From Acanthosoma haemorrhoidale (Eukaryota; Arthropoda; Insecta; Hemiptera; Acanthosomatidae): 64,000 nucleotides of DNA. The stretch is from the NCBI GenBank assembly GCA_930367205.1, contig OV884011.1:111157139-111221138 (forward strand). The letters run 5' to 3'. The stretch's first letter is position 1. Each line of letters starts with the position of its first letter. Shown here one piece after another: positions 22,634 to 33,841 of the stretch. The notes under the pieces are model-generated. The model searched no databases, was not told the origin of the DNA, and was given only the letters and a program-made list of their open reading frames with translations. The translations under genes were made by a program, and so were the position numbers.

Positions 22634-24115
22634 GTCGGAGGCATTTGCTCTGCATCTTACCCATACTTTCACACCTCACCTTTCTCATCAAAACCATACT
22701 CACAGCACAACTGTGGAAGATTTTCTCACTTCACCTATTCCTCTCTCTCTTCCACCAAAAGCCGTTAACCCCTCTTAAGTCAAATACCTTCTGAAAAACC
22801 TACCTTACCGACAATTCCCTGGATATGATATCCTTACCCCTCAAATTCTCAAACATATATATAATTGCATTATCCGAACGACACACTTTCCTCTCCTCTG
22901 GAAACATTCCATTATTGTCCTATTCGCCAAACCCGGTAAACCACCCAATGACGCCTAATCTTACCGTCCAATTGGCCTACTCCCTATCCTCTCAAAAATA
23001 TTTGAGAAACTCCTACTAAAACGTCTACTTCCAATTGTTGAATCCAAAAACCTTTTTCCCACACCGCAGTTTGGTTTCCACCAACGACATTCCACTGCTT
23101 AACAAGGCCTTCGCGTTGTTGATTACATCTCCTCAGCCCTTGAAAGCAAACAGTATTGCACTGCTGGCTTTCTTGATATAGCTCAAGCTTTTGACAGGGT
23201 TTGGCACGCTGGTTGGTTCTACAAACTCAAAAGATATTTTCCACAGACCCTTTTCCTAATCCTACAGTCCTACCTTTCAAACCACTTCTCAAAAGTCCGC
23301 TGTGGTTTAGAATATTCTAACCACTATCCCATAAATGCAGGAGTTCCATAGGGCAGTGTCCTGGGTCCCTTCCTGTATAACCTATACACCGCTGATGTCC
23401 CCTCTACTCCCAATACCTTCCTGGCCACATTTGCAGATGACACTGCAGTCTTGTCATCCCACCCAGACCCTGACATAGCATCACATAACTTTCAAAAACA
23501 CCTTGACGAGTTCAAGTATTGGTGCAACCAATGGCGGATCAAAGTTAATGAAGCAAAATGTTCCCACATTACCTTCTCCATTTGTCACAAATCTTGTCCA
23601 CTAGTTTATTTTAATTCTATTCCTCTCCCTGTATCCAAGGCAATACCGTAGTTAGGGTTCCATCTCGACAAAGGACTGATCTGGAACCCACATACAAGAC
23701 TAAAAAGACAAGAACTAAACAGACGCTTTGGGTAACTGTACAGACTACTTCAAAGGACATCCCATCTCTCAATAGAAAACAAACAACTTATTTACAAAGT
23801 TATACTCAAGCCAATCTGGACATATGGAATTGAGCTATTGGGGACAGCAAAAAAGTCGAACATCAAGCGTATCCAATCCTTTTAATCAAAAGTCCTGAGA
23901 ACGTAGTAAATGCCCCTTATTACGTCAGCAACAAAACCCTTCATAACGATCTTTATATACCCTACATTCTTGAACTCATCCCTTCCAAGTTTATGATATT
24001 CCACAGTAGCCTTTCCATCGACCCTAATCCTGTAGCAAAGTCATTGCACTGCACCACTCATCCCTATAATCCTCCTCGGAGACTGAAACATCAGTGGCCT
24101 CGTGACCTGCTATAA
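22634..24115 (+). pseudogene. ORF2 reverse transcriptase remnant of Jockey family 1
   Basis: The pieces are in order: a pre-RT region, HxPxNDA with a stop replacing the Ser codon in the SSYRPI block (22,950s), PQFGFHQRHSTA (23,068-23,100, ended by TAA), motif A LDIAQAFDRVWHAG (about 23,170-23,215), motif B GVP-stop-GSVLGP (23,340s), motif C FADDTAVLSS (about 23,428-23,458), and the C-terminal KPIWTYGIELLGTA block (about 23,810). The stop is the family's normal TAA at 24,113-24,115. At least four nonsense changes make it a clear pseudogene. At the position where the longest copy has an amber stop, this copy has CAG (Gln). Confidence 0.8.
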
Positions 24116-24440
24116 ATGCGTGACAGTGGGAGTCCTGGCAATGGCCAGTCTCTCCAATCATGTCCTGAGCGTCTGTGGCTCTCGCGCTCTTGGTCAGCCT
24201 CCACTGGCTAGTATCCGGTGACGCGGTTGACGGAGGAGCGTGGGGGACTTCCCAGGACTCCGCTTTCTCTTCGCGGTGGATTTGGGGGGTCTCTGGGCTG
24301 TCTGTAAATATTGTATGAATGAGCGAGTGAATAATGAATGGTAAATATAATATGAATCAGAGCATTTATCTGAATTACTTATTGCCTAATAAGGCAGATT
24401 GTAATTTTAGCACAATAAAGGATTTATAATAATAAATATA

Positions 24441-25150
24441 TAAGAGTTTCGTACATTACAACTTGAATAGATTTAAGAATTTTTAGTTAATTTTTTTTCT
24501 TGATTGTGCTCAGATGAAAATAAATTTATCTGCTATAAAAATTAATTGTATACTAAAACGTTATAGCAGGGAAAATTCCGATCCTAAGTTAATTTTATTA
24601 TGGCTCTAACAAGCTCCTGGGACTGACCACTTAGTTGCTGTTTAACTGGACGTTAATTATGCAGTAATCTATAGCCCTTTCCCTAGAACGTTTCATCAAA
24701 CTCTAACAGTCGGTTTATATTCTTTTACTCTATAAATCAGTTTGTCCTATTAATAATGCAAAAGTAGGAGTTGATTATTAGCCGATATTTTTTTACGAGT
24801 GGATTGATTTTGTGAAATATTACAATCAGACTGATGATTGATACAAGAAGTTGATGTTTTGAAAGATTTTGATAAAATTTATTAGAAATGCCTAAAAATA
24901 TTTAGAGATTGCATAAAAAAGAAGAGAATTAGTGAAGACAACGAATTGACAATATTCATCATAAAAAAAAACTAGCAATATTTAAAATTTTCATGTGGAC
25001 TGTCTCTCAATAAAAAAAGTTCATCTACTAATCAGATAAAAAAACGAATTTATTCAGAACATTAACAAACAATCTTCAAACAACCACTCATAACGAAAAA
25101 AAAAATGTATTAATATTAGCAGTATTTCCAAGAATAAATTTGACATAAAT
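24441..25150. other. No supported feature
   Basis: AT-rich spacer between two LINE copies in opposite orientation. Nothing was recognised. Confidence 0.55.
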
Positions 25151-26918
25151 TCGCTCATTCATACAATATTTCCAATAAGCCTAGAGGCCTCCAAAGTCCA
25201 TATGTCTGTCACCTCCCTCGCATGCGAAAGAAGAACCGGAGTCTTGAGAAGTCCCCCACGCTCCTCCTTCAGCCACGTCACCGGATACAAGCCAGTGGAG
25301 GCTGACGAAGAGCGCGAAAGCCAAAGACCCTCAGGGATGTCTTTTGAAGTAGTCTGTACAGTGGTCCAAATCTCTGTTTAGTTCTTTCCAGGTTCCAGGT
25401 CAGTCGTTTGTCGAGCCTAAGTATCGTAGTCGATGGAAGCCTAAGTATCGTACTGTCTCGGATACTAGGAGAGAAATATATTTAAAATAAACTAGTGGAA
25501 AAGACTTGCGACGGAGGGGGAAGGTTATGTAGGAACATTTTGCTTCATTAACTTTTATCCGCCATCGGTTACACCAATACTCGATCTCATCAAGGTGTTT
25601 TTGAAGGTTATGGGATGTTATATCGGGGTCTGGGTGGGATAAAAAGACTGGAGTGTCATCTGCAAATGTGGCCAAGAATGTATTTTAGGTAGAGGGGACC
25701 TCAGCGGCGTATAGGTTATAGAGGATGGGACCCAGGACACTGCCCAGTGCAGGAGACCACTTTTATGGGATAGTAGTTAGAATATTCTAAACTACAGCGA
25801 ACTTGGAAGAAGCGGTTTGAAAAATAGGACTGTAGGATTAGGAAAAGGGTCTGTGGTAATATCTTTTGAGCTTGTAAAGTAGACCAGCGCGCCAAACCCT
25901 GTCAAAAGTTTGAGCTATATCATGAAAGGCAGCAGTGCAATACTGTTTTGTTTCAAGGGCTGAGGAGATGTGATCAACAACGCGAAGACCTCCTTGTTGA
26001 GCAGTGGAATGTCGTTGACGGAATTCAAACTGGTTTTTAGGTACAAGGTTTTTGGATTCAACAATTGGAAGTAGACCTTTTAATAGGAGTTTCTCAAATA
26101 TTTTTGAGAGGGTAGGAAGTAGGCTAATTGGACGGTAAGATGAGGCGTCATTGCGTGGTTCACCGGGTTTGGCGAATAGGACAATAATGGAATGTTTCCA
26201 GAGGAGAGGAAAGTGTGTCGTTCGGAAAACGCAATTATACATGTAGGTTAGGAAGATTATGGCTTTTGAAGAGAGTTGTTTGAGAATTTGAGGAGTAAGG
26301 AGATCATATCCTGGGGATTTTCGGTAAGGTAAGTTATTCAGAAGTTATTTGACCTCAGAGGGGTTAACGGCTTTCGGTGGAAATGATAGAGGCATAGGTG
26401 AAGTGAGGATATCATCAATAGTCGTGTTGTTAGTATGGTTTCGAGGAGTAAGGCAAGGAGTGAAAGTACGAGAAAGATGCAATGCGAATTCTCCCGACCT
26501 TTTGCCATCCGAAGCCGCCCAGGACCCACCATTACAACGGAGTGGGTGTGAAGCAGGATGATACTTTAGGTTTTTTTTAGTTACATTCCACAGGGAGTTA
26601 CCCCAGGTAGACAGAGATCAGAGGTGGGAATTGAAGGAATCGGAATGGAAGGATGCCAATAGCCACTTTACCAATCTTTAGTACTGATTGAACGAGTCGC
26701 GATCATCAGGTTGCCGGGATCTTTGCCACAATGTTCTGGAGCGGCGTTTGGATTGGATTAGATCTTTGAGATGCTTAGGTAAACGATTATGATTGTGAAT
26801 TTTTGGATGACGATGGGGGGACGATGCCTCCCAAGCCGACCTCTGGACCAGAGTAGTGAAAGAATGCACTGCATCGTCTAGGTCTTGGGATGTTTTCAAG
26901 GACAATTTTAGGTTCACG

Positions 26919-26921
<3 letters not shown>
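25151..26921 (-). mobile_element. Jockey family 1 LINE, antisense, truncated and deleted
   Basis: The reverse complement matches the longest copy from about 47,735 (pre-RT) to 49,320, then jumps to the 3' UTR (about 49,730) and ends before the normal 3' terminus. The join is near 25,335. A small duplication of 'CTAAGTATCGTA' occurs at about 25,418-25,449. The 5' edge, GAGTCCG, runs directly into a (CT)n tract. Coding pieces are 25,400-25,675 (FADDTPVFLSHPD and the NEAKC block), 25,838-26,242 (the SYRPISLLPTLSKIFEKLLLK region through motif A) and 26,690-26,920. Stops and frameshifts make it non-functional. Confidence 0.85.

Positions 26922-26952
<31 letters not shown>
26919..26952. repeat. (CT)n microsatellite
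   Basis: A run of about 16 CT units, slightly interrupted at its end, abuts the 5' truncation point of the antisense LINE. Frames reading Leu-Ser or Arg-Glu repeats through it are artefacts. Confidence 0.9.
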
Positions 26953-26956
<4 letters not shown>

Positions 26957-27107
26957 GGCTCTCACATCTCTCACACTCTCGGGGAATAGTCAACCATTTC
27001 ATTTTTTTTTATAACAAATATAAAAAATGCCACGATGCCTCAACAATAAAGCCTCCCAAATTCCCAAGCAAAAAGGTTTGCGATTTGATCGTATAAATCA
27101 CTAGTTT

Positions 27108-27761
27108 TTGGCAGGTGATAGTCCCTACGAAGATTTCTTTAAATCTTCTCTCTTCTTATCTCTCGTCTTCTTAGCTCGTCTTATCGAAACATACAGCCAG
27201 AGCCACTACAGACGACTGATCCGGTTATTGGAAGAGACACACCTCGGAGACCAGATACCTTCACATCTCCTGCGGCAAATGCAGTCACTCGCAGGACCCA
27301 CAACCTTTGAGGACGTCATTCGCACCCTCTGGCTTCGCGCCTTGCCAGACAGGGTCCGCGACATACTGGCATCGCACTACGAATTGAAATTGTCGAAACT
27401 GACGTTCATAGCGGACAAAATCATGGACTTAAGTTCAGCTACCACAATTCATACAGTCCAGTCCGCGTTGACTCCCAAAGCCAGCCTGCCGCATGCCAGC
27501 TGTGACTGCCAGACAGCCATCGCACAGCTCACCCAACAAGTAACCGTGCTGGCCAATTCAATGAACAGACGTGATGAAAACGGGTCCGTTCGGCGATACC
27601 AGTGACCAAAACCCACTACCGAATTTGATCATAAGGGGCTATGCTTCTACCACGGCAGATTCGGTAAGAAAGCATTTCGATGTCGCAGGCCCTATAGGTG
27701 GGTTGAGGACGCTACCACACCGTCGGGGAAACTAAAAGTCGCCACGGTCAGAGCGGTACCC
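27108..27761 (+). pseudogene. Gag of CsRn1-like Gypsy element, with one stop
   Basis: The open frame 27,108-27,605 has the central capsid pattern RRLIRLLEETHLGDQIPSHL, then LAGPTTFEDVIRTLWLRALP, then ILASHYELKLSKLTFIADKI, which is diagnostic for this group. A TGA at 27,603-27,605 interrupts it; the same frame continues into the zinc-finger-like segment GLCFYHGRFGKKAFRCRRPY near 27,640-27,695. The last ligand expected after RRP is Cys, but the codon is TAT (Tyr). The protein would package the element's RNA. The true N-terminus is not preserved or not recognisable. Confidence 0.75.
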
Positions 27762-30596
27762 ATGTCAGGCCTAACCTTTCGCCGCCTATTCGTGACAGAC
27801 GTCCACACTCGGCAGCATTATCTGATAGATACGGGAGCAGCTATCTCTGTACTTCCACCACCCAAAGTAAAAAAGGCTATATTCTCCGACTACCAGCTCT
27901 ACGCCGCTAACGGCAGCTCCATTCCAACGTATGGAGAAGTCAACAGATACCTCGACCTAGGCCTGCAACGGATCTTTAAATGGAACTTCATTATGGCAGA
28001 AGTCCAGCAGCCAATCCTAGGTGCCGACTTCCTGGCTCATTATCACCTACTGGTAGATCTTCAGCAGCGCCAGCTGATCGATGGCATTACCGGTCGTCGT
28101 ACCACGGGAAGAATACACGTCGCTACGCTCTCCGTGATATCAAACATACCACCTGGCAACAAATACCCCGGCCTCTTACGGCGCTACCCTCAGCTCACAC
28201 GACCACAACAACCTATGGGCTCAATTCCGCCGACAAAAGTAGAGCACTACATAGACACTCGTGGACCACCCGTATGCAGCAAGGCTCGTCGATTAGCGCC
28301 AGCAAAAGATCAGGCCGCCAAGAAAGAATTCCGGCGTATGATGGACGAAGGAATTTGTCGGCCCTCCAACAGCCCGTGGGCCAGCCTTCTTCACATTGTC
28401 ACGAAAAAGGACGGAACAATACACCCCTGCGGAGACTACCGACAACTGAAAAATAAATCCATCCCAGACCGTTATGGTGTGCCCAATATTTCAGACTTTA
28501 ACAACCAGTTGTTTGGCACTACCATATTTTCAACATTTGATATCAAAAGGGCTTACCAACACATTCCGGTAAACCCTCAGGACATCCCCAAATTATCACA
28601 CCCTTTGGACTTTTTGAATTTCTCCGAATGACATTTGGACTTCGCAACGCTGCCCAGTCGTTCCAGAGGTATATGGACAACATTTTTAGAGATCTACAAT
28701 TTGTGTTCGTATACCTCTATGACATACTAATCGCTTCGGCCAACGAAGAGGAAAACCACCGTCACCTGGAAACAGTCTTCGGTCGTCTAGCCAGCCGCTC
28801 ATAGTCTAACCCTTAACATCGCGAAATGCGTGCTAGGACAGCCCGAGGTCGGATTCCTAGGTTACCATGTCTCACCCCAGGGCATCGTTCCATCGCCAGC
28901 TAAAGTACAGGTAATCTTAGATTACCCCCGACCTACTACGATACAAGACCTCAAACGTTTTCTCGGTATGATCAACTTTTATCGCCGGTGCTTACCTAAC
29001 GCAGCGGAACACCAGAGGGTACTTAACGCCTACCTACATGGGGCCAAGAAAAATGACCGTACCATAATCGACTGGACCGAAGAAGCTGCTAGCGCCTTCG
29101 AGGAAACTCGCAGGACTCTGGCAAACGCCGCCCATCTTGCTCATCCATCAACAGACGGACAGCTCATCCTAGCCACTGACGCCAGCGACACAGCTATGAG
29201 TGCGGCACTACAACTGATGGAGGGAGGCGCTCTAAGGCCCATCGGCTTCTTCAGCCGCGCTTTCAACACTGCTCAGTCGAAATACAGCACTTTCGATACA
29301 GAGCTATTAGCTATCTACGAAGCAGTCAAATATTTTCGACAGCTTCTTGAGGCGCGGGAAGTAATCATTTATACAGACCACAAGCCACTCACACACGCCA
29401 TGGCCCAACAAAGTGACACTTCCTGCCCACGACGTATGCGATACCTAAATTACATAGCCCAATTCACGACAGAGATACGCTATTGTAAGGGTGAGGACAA
29501 CATCGTGCCGGATGCCCTCTCGCGCATAGAAGCCGTCTGTGTACCAGAACATTTTCAAAAATTACACACTGCTCAAGTAGAAGATCACGAATTAACAGTC
29601 TTCAGGGAACAGAACACCACATGCAGGTTAGAGCCCGTTAGCATCCCCGGCAGCGACATTTCTCTCATTTTCGAGACCTCACTTGGGGAGCCAAGGCCGT
29701 ACTTGCCTTCGGGCTTTCGACGATCCACCTTCGACCAGCTGCACAGCCTAAGCCACCCAGGAGTAAGAGCAAGTCGGAAAATGATGAGCCAGAGTTTTTT
29801 TGGCCAGGTATGAACGCTGACGTGGCTCGATGGGCACGATGTTGTATAGCATGCCAGACCTCAAAAGTACACCGCCACACCATAATAGCTCTTCCAGGGC
29901 AATTTCGAGCACGTGAATATCGATCTCGTAGGACCACTGCCAACGTCAGAGGGGAAGCGGTACATCCTCCCCATGATTGACCGAGCCACGGGATGGCCTG
30001 AAGCAATCCCACTTGGCAACATAGAAGCTACCACCGTAGCCGACGCCTTCTTTAGTGGCTGGGTCGCCAGGTTCGGCACACCCATACGAATAACGACCGA
30101 CCAAGGCCCTCAGTTCGAATCAGACCTGTTCACGAGACTGACTCGCCTCTTGGGGGTCGAGAGAATTCGGACTACCACCTACCATCCACAGTCAAACGGC
30201 CGAATTGAACGATGGCACCGCTCGCTTAAAGCCGCACTAACCGCCCATTCACAACACCGTCAGTGGACGCGAAGCCTGCCAGCAGTCCTGCTCGGCCTAC
30301 GAAGTGTAATCAAAGAGGATCTAGGGTGCACTGTTGCCGAGCGAACATACCTAAAACCCTTACGCCTTCCCGGAGAATACTTTACACCAACAAGAGTAGA
30401 TCTTGACGTCCGACGGGACATCACTCAACACCGGAAAGACACGAGGAAGACGTTCGTTAGCAAGGACCCCAACAACTGCACACACGTCTTCGTTCGACAA
30501 GAACACCGGCGTAGCCTAGAACCGGCTTATATTGGCCCGCACCTAGTAGTTAGCAGGAAGAATAAAACCTTAACTTGGAGACTCACATTTCCCTAG
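27762..30596 (+). pseudogene. Pol polyprotein of CsRn1-like Gypsy element, frameshifted
   Basis: The parts are, in order, the protease LIDTGAAIS (about 27,822-27,848) and RT with motif A FSTFDIKRAYQHIPV (about 28,529-28,573). A frameshift near 28,594 precedes FLRMTFGLRNAAQSFQ, and the active-site box reads YLYDILIAS instead of YLDD (28,712-28,738), losing a catalytic Asp. A second frameshift near 28,800 leads to FLGYHVSPQGI. RNase H follows with ATDASD, DTELLAIYEAV, YTDHKPL and PDALSR (about 29,173-29,525). A one-base shift at about 29,808 falls inside the integrase zinc finger (H...H, then CIAC). The integrase core is open (29,913-30,596) with NIDLVGPLP, TTDQGPQF and YHPQSNGRIERWH, so all three acidic residues are present. 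No chromodomain is seen. Confidence 0.85.
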
Positions 30597-31260
30597 ACCG
30601 TGGAAAGTCAGCCTATTTGTTAGACACCGCCGAAGGTTTGCCTACACCGGGTGAAACAGAGGAATTAGGAAACCCACCACCACCAAACCTCTGCACGAGG
30701 AGTGCGGTAGCACGATGGTAAATATAAAATAGACATTACTGATAAAATATAAATTAATAAAAATTTTTTTTTTTTTTTTTAGGTTGTTTTGAAATATATG
30801 CTATGATATTTTTTATTAGGACCGGAAGTTACCACTTGCTACTGTAAGTCATTTTGTATCATATATTTTTTTTTTCTCTCGTTCGTAAATGTTAACAGCG
30901 ATCATTAGGCCACAACAATTGTAAAATAATGTCAGTCAAGCGTGTACGTAAATATGTATATCTTAATACTTTTAACTGTTTGTAGTTGTTACATTTTGAT
31001 GAGCTAACTTGGTACGTTATCAAGTAAAAGAGTGATTCTTTTATTGACATCTATGTGAAAGATAAAAATTGTTTGTAATGAATATATTTAATTGTTTATT
31101 TGTAATAATTGTTCGACAAATAATTTCCAATGTACACAAAAGTGTAAGCATGTTTGATAGAAGTATGTTTTTATCATGTACGTTTTCATTATGTAATGTA
31201 ATTCAATGTAAAAAAAAAACTGTCAAAATTTACCGAGTATAGGGCAATTTGGGGGAGAAA
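30597..31260 (+). other. 3' non-coding part of the Gypsy element with polypurine tract
   Basis: After the pol stop, a short coding remnant (PPNLCTRSAVARW near 30,680-30,718) resembles the end of pol in this group. AT-rich sequence follows. The polypurine tract GGGGGAGAAA (31,251-31,260) sits immediately before the LTR and would prime plus-strand DNA. Confidence 0.65.
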
Positions 31261-31922
31261 TGTAGCGAGCGCCAACCATATATGTAAATCACCCTACACT
31301 CTGGTGCAAATAATGTATTATAATATAATGTAAATCTTTGTAAGCTTTTTGTAATAAACCCGGGTCCATGCGGCAGTTGTAGCAAGGCAGGTAAACAGAG
31401 GGGCACCGCCATAAACGGTACCTGACTAGACCAGGGCAGACATAGGGGCACCTATCGGCGGTCAAATAACCTAAGTGGGTGAGCCCCTAGCAGCCATAAA
31501 ACACACACCTTTTAGGCCAACAGTCGTAAACCTAAGTGGGATTGGCCACCTGGATATCGTAAAACATACCCCTTTCGGCCAACTCCACCTTTCACTAGGG
31601 AGGGGAAATAGTATTTAAGACCAGGAGATTAGGCACTGAAGCCTACTCTCTTGGCCACACCTCCACGCAGTCATCCTGTCTCGGTGCCCCCTTACAGACG
31701 GTCCGACGCCTCGCTATTGTTACACTGCCGTGCCCCGTTCTAACTCTGATCAAATCTTATTCTTTATGAACCCTCTGTGCCTCTCCTTTTGAACACAGTG
31801 TATTGTCGGGCCACATACCTAACATATACATGGAGTCAGATATGCTATTAACTCGAACAATCCGCACTTGTCACCAGGGTCAGGTGAACAGGCACCTCCT
31901 AGTGACACCCCCCCCCCCGACA
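31261..31922 (+). mobile_element. 3' LTR of the CsRn1-like element
   Basis: A 662-bp unit begins TGTAGCGAGCGCC directly after the polypurine tract and ends in a C-run plus CGACA. The termini and a few internal blocks (AAATCACCCTA near the start; TTTTGAACACAGTG, ATTGTCGGG and CACCAGGGTCAGG near the end) match solo LTRs A-C, so all belong to one superfamily of LTRs. The promoter-like TATTTAAG lies at 31,612-31,619. Confidence 0.8.
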
Positions 31923-33069
31923 GGGATATTTCTGGGTGGAAGTATTGTAAGTCTGGTCAAGGGGAGCCATTCTGACTCAGTACAGCACGAGTGTCTCGGG
32001 ATCCCGAAGTTTGGAGGGAACTAATCTTATTAGTTTTTCATGGAAGTTAGCCCATTTTTATAACCGACTCAAATCTACATGTGACCATAGAGACCAAGAT
32101 TCCATATTAAAAACTAAGGATACTTCGCTGATTCAAAAATATTAGATTTGTAAACATTACACCTGACGGTTTTATTCTCTATTGTTGGTTTATATAATGT
32201 ATGTTTCTATATAATAGAGGTACCACTAATTATTAAAGAGTGGTTTTCTTAGGGCTTCAGTCTCTGCAGGTTGCATCTAGCTCCTTGCATAGAGTGGGGC
32301 GAGACCTTTCCACTATAAACAAAAAGGTAACGAAGCCTTGGTCAGGACCTCCTGGGTGGCTTAGGAACACTGGCCAAACAGACAGACAAACCACACATAT
32401 TTACGGGAACTTTTTTCTGTTTTAAAAATTTTCTACAAGAACTAACTGTTTACACTTGTAAAACTCAAGGCTTGTTGATTCAGTATCGGAGATACTTTTA
32501 GCAAAACTGTTTTAGCTCATTTGGTAAATTTTAACTGATTTCGATGTTTTCCGCGAAACTCAAAACCAGAAATAATCTGCCAAGCGCCATGCCTGAGAAA
32601 AATGAAACCTGATTTAATATATTATGCAGCATACCTACTAACGAACAAAACAAGACACATTGAACGATACACTCAGCACTTCATGCAAAATCAAGACCAT
32701 TAATAAATACTGCAGAACACTTACCTACAAGTCATTCATCGTGAACTTGCATGTCGGTCGCCTGCGGTTTCAAGAATATTGAGTGGTATTCGAAGAAAAA
32801 ATTAAACACTGCAGGCTAGTAATCTGCCCGCGGGTCTCTTTGTTGAAATGTGTCTCTTTTTGTTGAAACAAAAACAACAACTTATTTAAATTTATTATTT
32901 AAAGCCGGATTCTCTGAGTCCGAACTACAAAAAAAATGCAATGCTAAAATAATTTCTACCGTTTCTGCTCATTAATGACAAATAACTGTACTCAATTTGG
33001 CCCCGAACAGTGAATTAATTAGTGGCTGACTAGCGAACACCCCCACACAAAGGCTTTAACCTCATATGT
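31923..33069. other. No supported gene
   Basis: AT-rich sequence. Frames at 31,803-32,024 and 32,240-32,425 are not supported by any motif; the first starts within the LTR. Confidence 0.5.
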
Positions 33070-33506
<437 letters not shown>

Positions 33507-33563
33507 TCAGTGTACTCTTCAAGTACATGTTCCGACTGAATAAAAACCCTCAGAATTTCTTCC

Positions 33564-33571
33564 TTATAAAG
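33564..33571 (+). repeat. 8-bp target-site duplication of hAT copy 1 (left)
   Basis: TTATAAAG is repeated perfectly at 36,089-36,096 on the far side of the transposon. An 8-bp TSD is the hallmark of hAT insertions. Confidence 0.95.
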
Positions 33572-33841
33572 CAGGTATGGGCAACCTTTGACATGTTATG
33601 GGCCAAACTTTAGTGTGCAAATACGTTCGCGGGCCGCGTTTAAAAGTAGTGCATTTTAAAGTAGTGTTCATAATTTTTAGCGATAGATATCAGTCAGCCA
33701 TGAAATAATACGACAATGTTATTACAACACAATTTATTAAAATAACAAAATGAAATGAAAAAATAGGTACCTACAGCATTAAATTAAATCGTTAAATTTA
33801 GAATTGTTACAAACTACGAAAGTTAAATAGCGACACCGAAA

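Larger units (their letters stand above)
21752..24440 (+). mobile_element. Jockey family 1 LINE with internal deletion
   Basis: This copy is collinear with the LINE at 45,778-49,994 but lacks about 1.6 kb between the second zinc knuckle of ORF1 (equivalent to 46,545) and the region before the RT (equivalent to 48,154). The junction lies near 22,626-22,633. It extends further 5' than the longest copy, so it shows more of the N-terminus of ORF1. It ends at AATAAAGGATTTATAATAATAAATATA. Frameshifts and stops are scattered through it, and it is dead. The removed part contains all of the APE endonuclease. Confidence 0.85.
27108..31922 (+). mobile_element. CsRn1-like Ty3/Gypsy retrotransposon, 5'-truncated, with 3' LTR
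   Basis: Domain order is gag, protease, RT, RNase H, integrase, then a non-coding stretch, a polypurine tract and one LTR: the Ty3/Gypsy order. The gag carries the C-x3-H...C...(C) finger (FYHGRFGKKAFRC) typical of the CsRn1 group. No 5' LTR or primer-binding site lies upstream; gag starts about 155 bp after a (CT)n block. GC content is clearly higher than in the surrounding DNA. Nonsense, frameshift and active-site mutations show that it is dead. Confidence 0.85.
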
